From Thiomargarita sp. (GTDB lineage: Bacteria > Pseudomonadota > Gammaproteobacteria > Beggiatoales > Beggiatoaceae), in contig DYRG01000027.1 in assembly GCA_020718845.1 (NCBI GenBank), forward strand, positions 1-37,071: a stretch of 37,071 bases of DNA. Direction: 5' to 3'. The notes below the pieces were generated by a model. The model was not told the origin of the DNA. It saw only the letters and a list, made by a program, of their open reading frames with translations, and did no database searches. Of this stretch, positions 34,901-37,071 are shown one piece after another. Every line of letters starts with the position of its first letter. The first letter of the stretch is position 1. The position numbers were made by a program, and so were the translations under genes.

Positions 34901-37006
34901 TGGGATGCTACTTCTTATAGCTGCAGCAGGGGCGATAATATCGCACATATCACCAGCCACCCAAGTCACTATAGATACATAAGATACATAATCCTTAAGA
35001 GCCTGATTTGACTGACGATGGAAAGCCTCACACCGATTCCTGTCATATGTTCTGAGTGTGCAATTCGCTGGGTATTTGGAGTACCCTGCTGCATCTACAT
35101 TTACATAGTTAATATTATCAAATGCCTCTGCCTTACATCTATTCAGAACTTCGGCAGGTCCATCCTTCAGAACTGGGTCGCCGTTAACACGTTTATATGC
35201 CTCATCCCAGTCTTTGGCGATTGTCATTTTTACAGTGCACTGCCGTTCTATGTATCCCAAGCCTTGTTTAGCGCACTCTTCCCGAGATTTGCCAAGCGCA
35301 TTACGCTCGGCGACATTTATTATGTTCGACTCCGAAGCCGCACCTAAATTCGCAGTGTAGCTACTGTCTGTTTTAGCTTTAACTTTATCCTCTGGTCTTT
35401 TAGTTAAATCGGGGGGGTTTGTAAAGTCTATTATAGGAACACCTGTGGATGGCGACGGAAGCGCGGGGGTATTTTTTTTACAGTATCCTGAAAACAGCGT
35501 ATAGCCGCTTTCACATTTTCCATATTGGGGAACATTACGAAAACAACGTTCCTCAGGGGGAAATAACATCCAGTCAGTTTCTTTTCTATACGGTGATGGC
35601 GACGGCTGGTTGCACAAGCTCATATCCACAGTTTCTGGCTTGCAGAGATGAGGAGGTGATCCCATATATCCAATAGGACATTTATCTGCGTTGTCGGGCA
35701 TAGCAGGAGTAGTACCAGTAATAACAGGAATAGAATCGGTAATAACAGGGATAGAACCTGTACGGCGGGTCGATGTAGTGGTAGTCGCGCTATCGGTAGT
35801 GGGGGTGGTTGTATCAGGCGGCGTGAACGTGTGGGTCATCATAGACACGCGCCGCTCAAAACCGCCCAACATACCGCCTTCCTTCAAGCCAGCGTATTGG
35901 ATAAACGGCATAGACTCGCCATCGGGAGCAACGTGCATTAGATAGCCTTCACCTGACTCATACGTCACTAGAGCATCACAATAGTCGGTCATGGTGTAAG
36001 TACCTTTGGTGTATTGCGTCTGACCAGAAAGGGCATCGGTATAAACATTCGTTACATTACCTTTTCCGTCATAGGATTCTAGCCCGCTCTCGATGTACTG
36101 GTTATATTCTCTCGTGCCTCTTGCGCCGTAAGCATAAGTGCCTTTGAGCGTGGCAACCGAACAACCAGTCTCTAACCCCTTGCTTTGTCGTTCCATCCAT
36201 CCTGATAGGGGAGCAAGAACTCCTCCTCCTGGGGGAGCAGCCTGAGTGTAATAAAATTTATCCCCCATCGGCGGCGTGAAGAAATGGAAGTCGTTTCCAC
36301 CATAGCTCATTTTGGCTCGGCAGTTGGAGGCAACGCTATAAGTCCCTGTTACCGTCTTGGTAAAATAATTTAGTGTGTCAGTGGAGACGTTATACACTGT
36401 GCTCTCGCCGTCGAAGTAATTTACTCCAATTTCATAATAGTTATACCATTTACCATCAATTTCCCGTGTTCCGCCAGTGCCGTAGCCGTAAATTCCGTAC
36501 AGTGAGGCATTGGAACAATTAACAGGCATTTCTGCTTGATGAATTTGCTGTTGTAAGCGTTGGAAATAACTAGAAATACTGGGTTCGCCACTTATCGAAG
36601 AATACATCGTCGCATCTTCCATGGTAGAAATGCGCAACGTGCCTTTTTGTGGAACAAATTGCATAAGTAAGCGATAGGTTTTGTCACCGACTTGCACTTC
36701 TGGGACGTATGCCGTGCTCGACACGTTTAAAAAATTACTATTGCGAGCTTCGGGAGTTGCGTTGGGAATGAGAGTTTTAACCTCAAATTCATCACCCAAC
36801 GTGAGCGGGGCGTTGAGAGTTGCCCGTTTAAGCGTCACCGCATAAAGGCTGTTTTCCCAATCAAGCATCACCGCTGGCAAGATCAACTCGCCTGTTTCAG
36901 CTTTGAAAGTGGCAGCCGCTTGAACGGCATGACCCGTCGCCAATCCCGCACACAACAGCACTGGCGTAAAACTACGTCTAAGTGCTTGATATAACTTATG
37001 ATTCAT
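34898..37006 (-). CDS. Large secreted protein with tandem Cys-bounded domain and Thr-rich linker
   Basis: I do not recognise this 702-residue protein. A signal peptide ends near residue 30 (LATGHAVQA). Residues 31-160 are a mixed domain (LILPAVMLDWENSLYAVTLK, TYRLLMQFV). Two homologous units follow, about 164-270 and 282-385. Each starts with Cys and L.G.Y.YG..GTRE, has a (F/Y)DG...V.NV.TD core, KGTYT or TGTYS, and a second Cys. Residues 393-440 form a Thr/Pro linker with repeats of SIPVIT. Residues 443-510 are Cys-rich (eight Cys, for example KCPIGYMGSPPHLCK and KCESGYTLFSGYCKK). The C-terminal 180 residues are polar with six further Cys. The base composition of the 3' half is visibly less AT-rich than its neighbours, hinting at a separate origin. 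It is probably surface-exposed. Confidence 0.78.
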   Translation of the reverse strand: MNHKLYQALRRSFTPVLLCAGLATGHAVQAAATFKAETGELILPAVMLDWENSLYAVTLKRATLNAPLTLGDEFEVKTLIPNATPEARNSNFLNVSSTAYVPEVQVGDKTYRLLMQFVPQKGTLRISTMEDATMYSSISGEPSISSYFQRLQQQIHQAEMPVNCSNASLYGIYGYGTGGTREIDGKWYNYYEIGVNYFDGESTVYNVSTDTLNYFTKTVTGTYSVASNCRAKMSYGGNDFHFFTPPMGDKFYYTQAAPPGGGVLAPLSGWMERQSKGLETGCSVATLKGTYAYGARGTREYNQYIESGLESYDGKGNVTNVYTDALSGQTQYTKGTYTMTDYCDALVTYESGEGYLMHVAPDGESMPFIQYAGLKEGGMLGGFERRVSMMTHTFTPPDTTTPTTDSATTTTSTRRTGSIPVITDSIPVITGTTPAMPDNADKCPIGYMGSPPHLCKPETVDMSLCNQPSPSPYRKETDWMLFPPEERCFRNVPQYGKCESGYTLFSGYCKKNTPALPSPSTGVPIIDFTNPPDLTKRPEDKVKAKTDSSYTANLGAASESNIINVAERNALGKSREECAKQGLGYIERQCTVKMTIAKDWDEAYKRVNGDPVLKDGPAEVLNRCKAEAFDNINYVNVDAAGYSKYPANCTLRTYDRNRCEAFHRQSNQALKDYVSYVSIVTWVAGDMCDIIAPAAAIRSSIP

Positions 37007-37016
37007 AAAAAATTTC

Positions 37017-37039
37017 GGTAGTGGTGCAAAATAGGGTGA
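37017..37039 (-). repeat. Partial MITE-like end, copy D
   Basis: GGTAGTGGTGCA (37017-37028) is identical to the reverse complement of 34003-34014, and similarity continues weakly (ATAG, GTGA at the same spacing as in 33992-34002). It lies 10 bp upstream of the large secreted-protein gene. The rest of the element is diverged or beyond the window. Confidence 0.45.
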
Positions 37040-37071
37040 TAAGGTCTATTTAAAGAGCGGCAAGATAGGCA

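Noticed and set aside
35018-35347. 109-codon + strand frame inside the large secreted-protein gene
   Set aside because: Antisense to a gene with signal peptide and domain repeats; the product has no recognisable features.
35715-35762. Short repeated units as a CRISPR array
   Set aside because: They are two or three in-frame copies encoding SIPVIT in a protein linker, without spacers.

Overview
The window looks like a chromosomal segment of an AT-rich gammaproteobacterium. A cbb3-oxidase accessory protein (CcoG), a [NiFe]-hydrogenase maturation factor (HypE), an exported DsrE-family sulfur protein, chemotaxis and cyclic-di-GMP genes, and O-antigen-type sugar genes fit a sulfur-oxidising filamentous lineage such as Thiotrichales/Beggiatoaceae. 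That placement is inference from gene content; no rRNA or marker phylogeny is available here. TAG, TAA and TGA all serve as ordinary stops, so the standard bacterial code applies.

Layout. 1-56: last codons of a Fis-type helix-turn-helix regulator. 88-1329 (-): unrecognised single-span membrane protein. 1681-3069 (+): ccoG with a strong terminator. 3135-5084 (-): chemoreceptor with a duplicated sensor region. A 100-bp imperfect palindrome separates it from a DUF1015 gene (5283-6518, +). 6513-10598 (-): three-gene unit of a WbpM/CapD-type nucleotide-sugar dehydratase, a DUF58 protein and a family 2 glycosyltransferase. 10601-11992 (-): TerD-like gene whose last 48 codons are cut off by an in-frame TAG. 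12351-13100 (-): yebC. 13175-14724 (+): sixA-like and yejB-like genes. 14717-17641 (-): tsaE-hypE-zwf unit. 17670-19412 (+): GAF/HD-GYP phosphodiesterase.

19415-27853 (+) is a compact eight-gene glycan locus with several start/stop overlaps. It holds a sugar epimerase, a DegT-type aminotransferase, a GtrB-like polyprenyl-phosphate glycosyltransferase, a GT-C-like membrane protein, a fused acetyltransferase/3,4-ketoisomerase, a GtrA flippase, a second GT-C-like protein with a C-terminal beta-rich domain, and an outer-membrane protein. My reading is that the locus makes a 3-acetamido-3,6-dideoxyhexose, loads it on undecaprenyl phosphate, flips it, and attaches it to an acceptor in the periplasm. 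27909-31124 (+) is a large type ISP/IIG-like restriction-modification protein. 31225-33066 (-) is an orphan CHASE histidine kinase. 33360-33791 (-) is an exported DsrE-like protein. 34160-37006 (-) holds two secreted proteins, the larger with a tandem Cys-bounded domain and a Thr-rich linker.

The intergenic regions carry a dispersed family of small repeats (1392-1475, 12257-12319, 33869-34014, 37017-37039), some MITE-like, and several clear hairpin terminators. No tRNA, rRNA, CRISPR array, IS transposase or prophage was seen.
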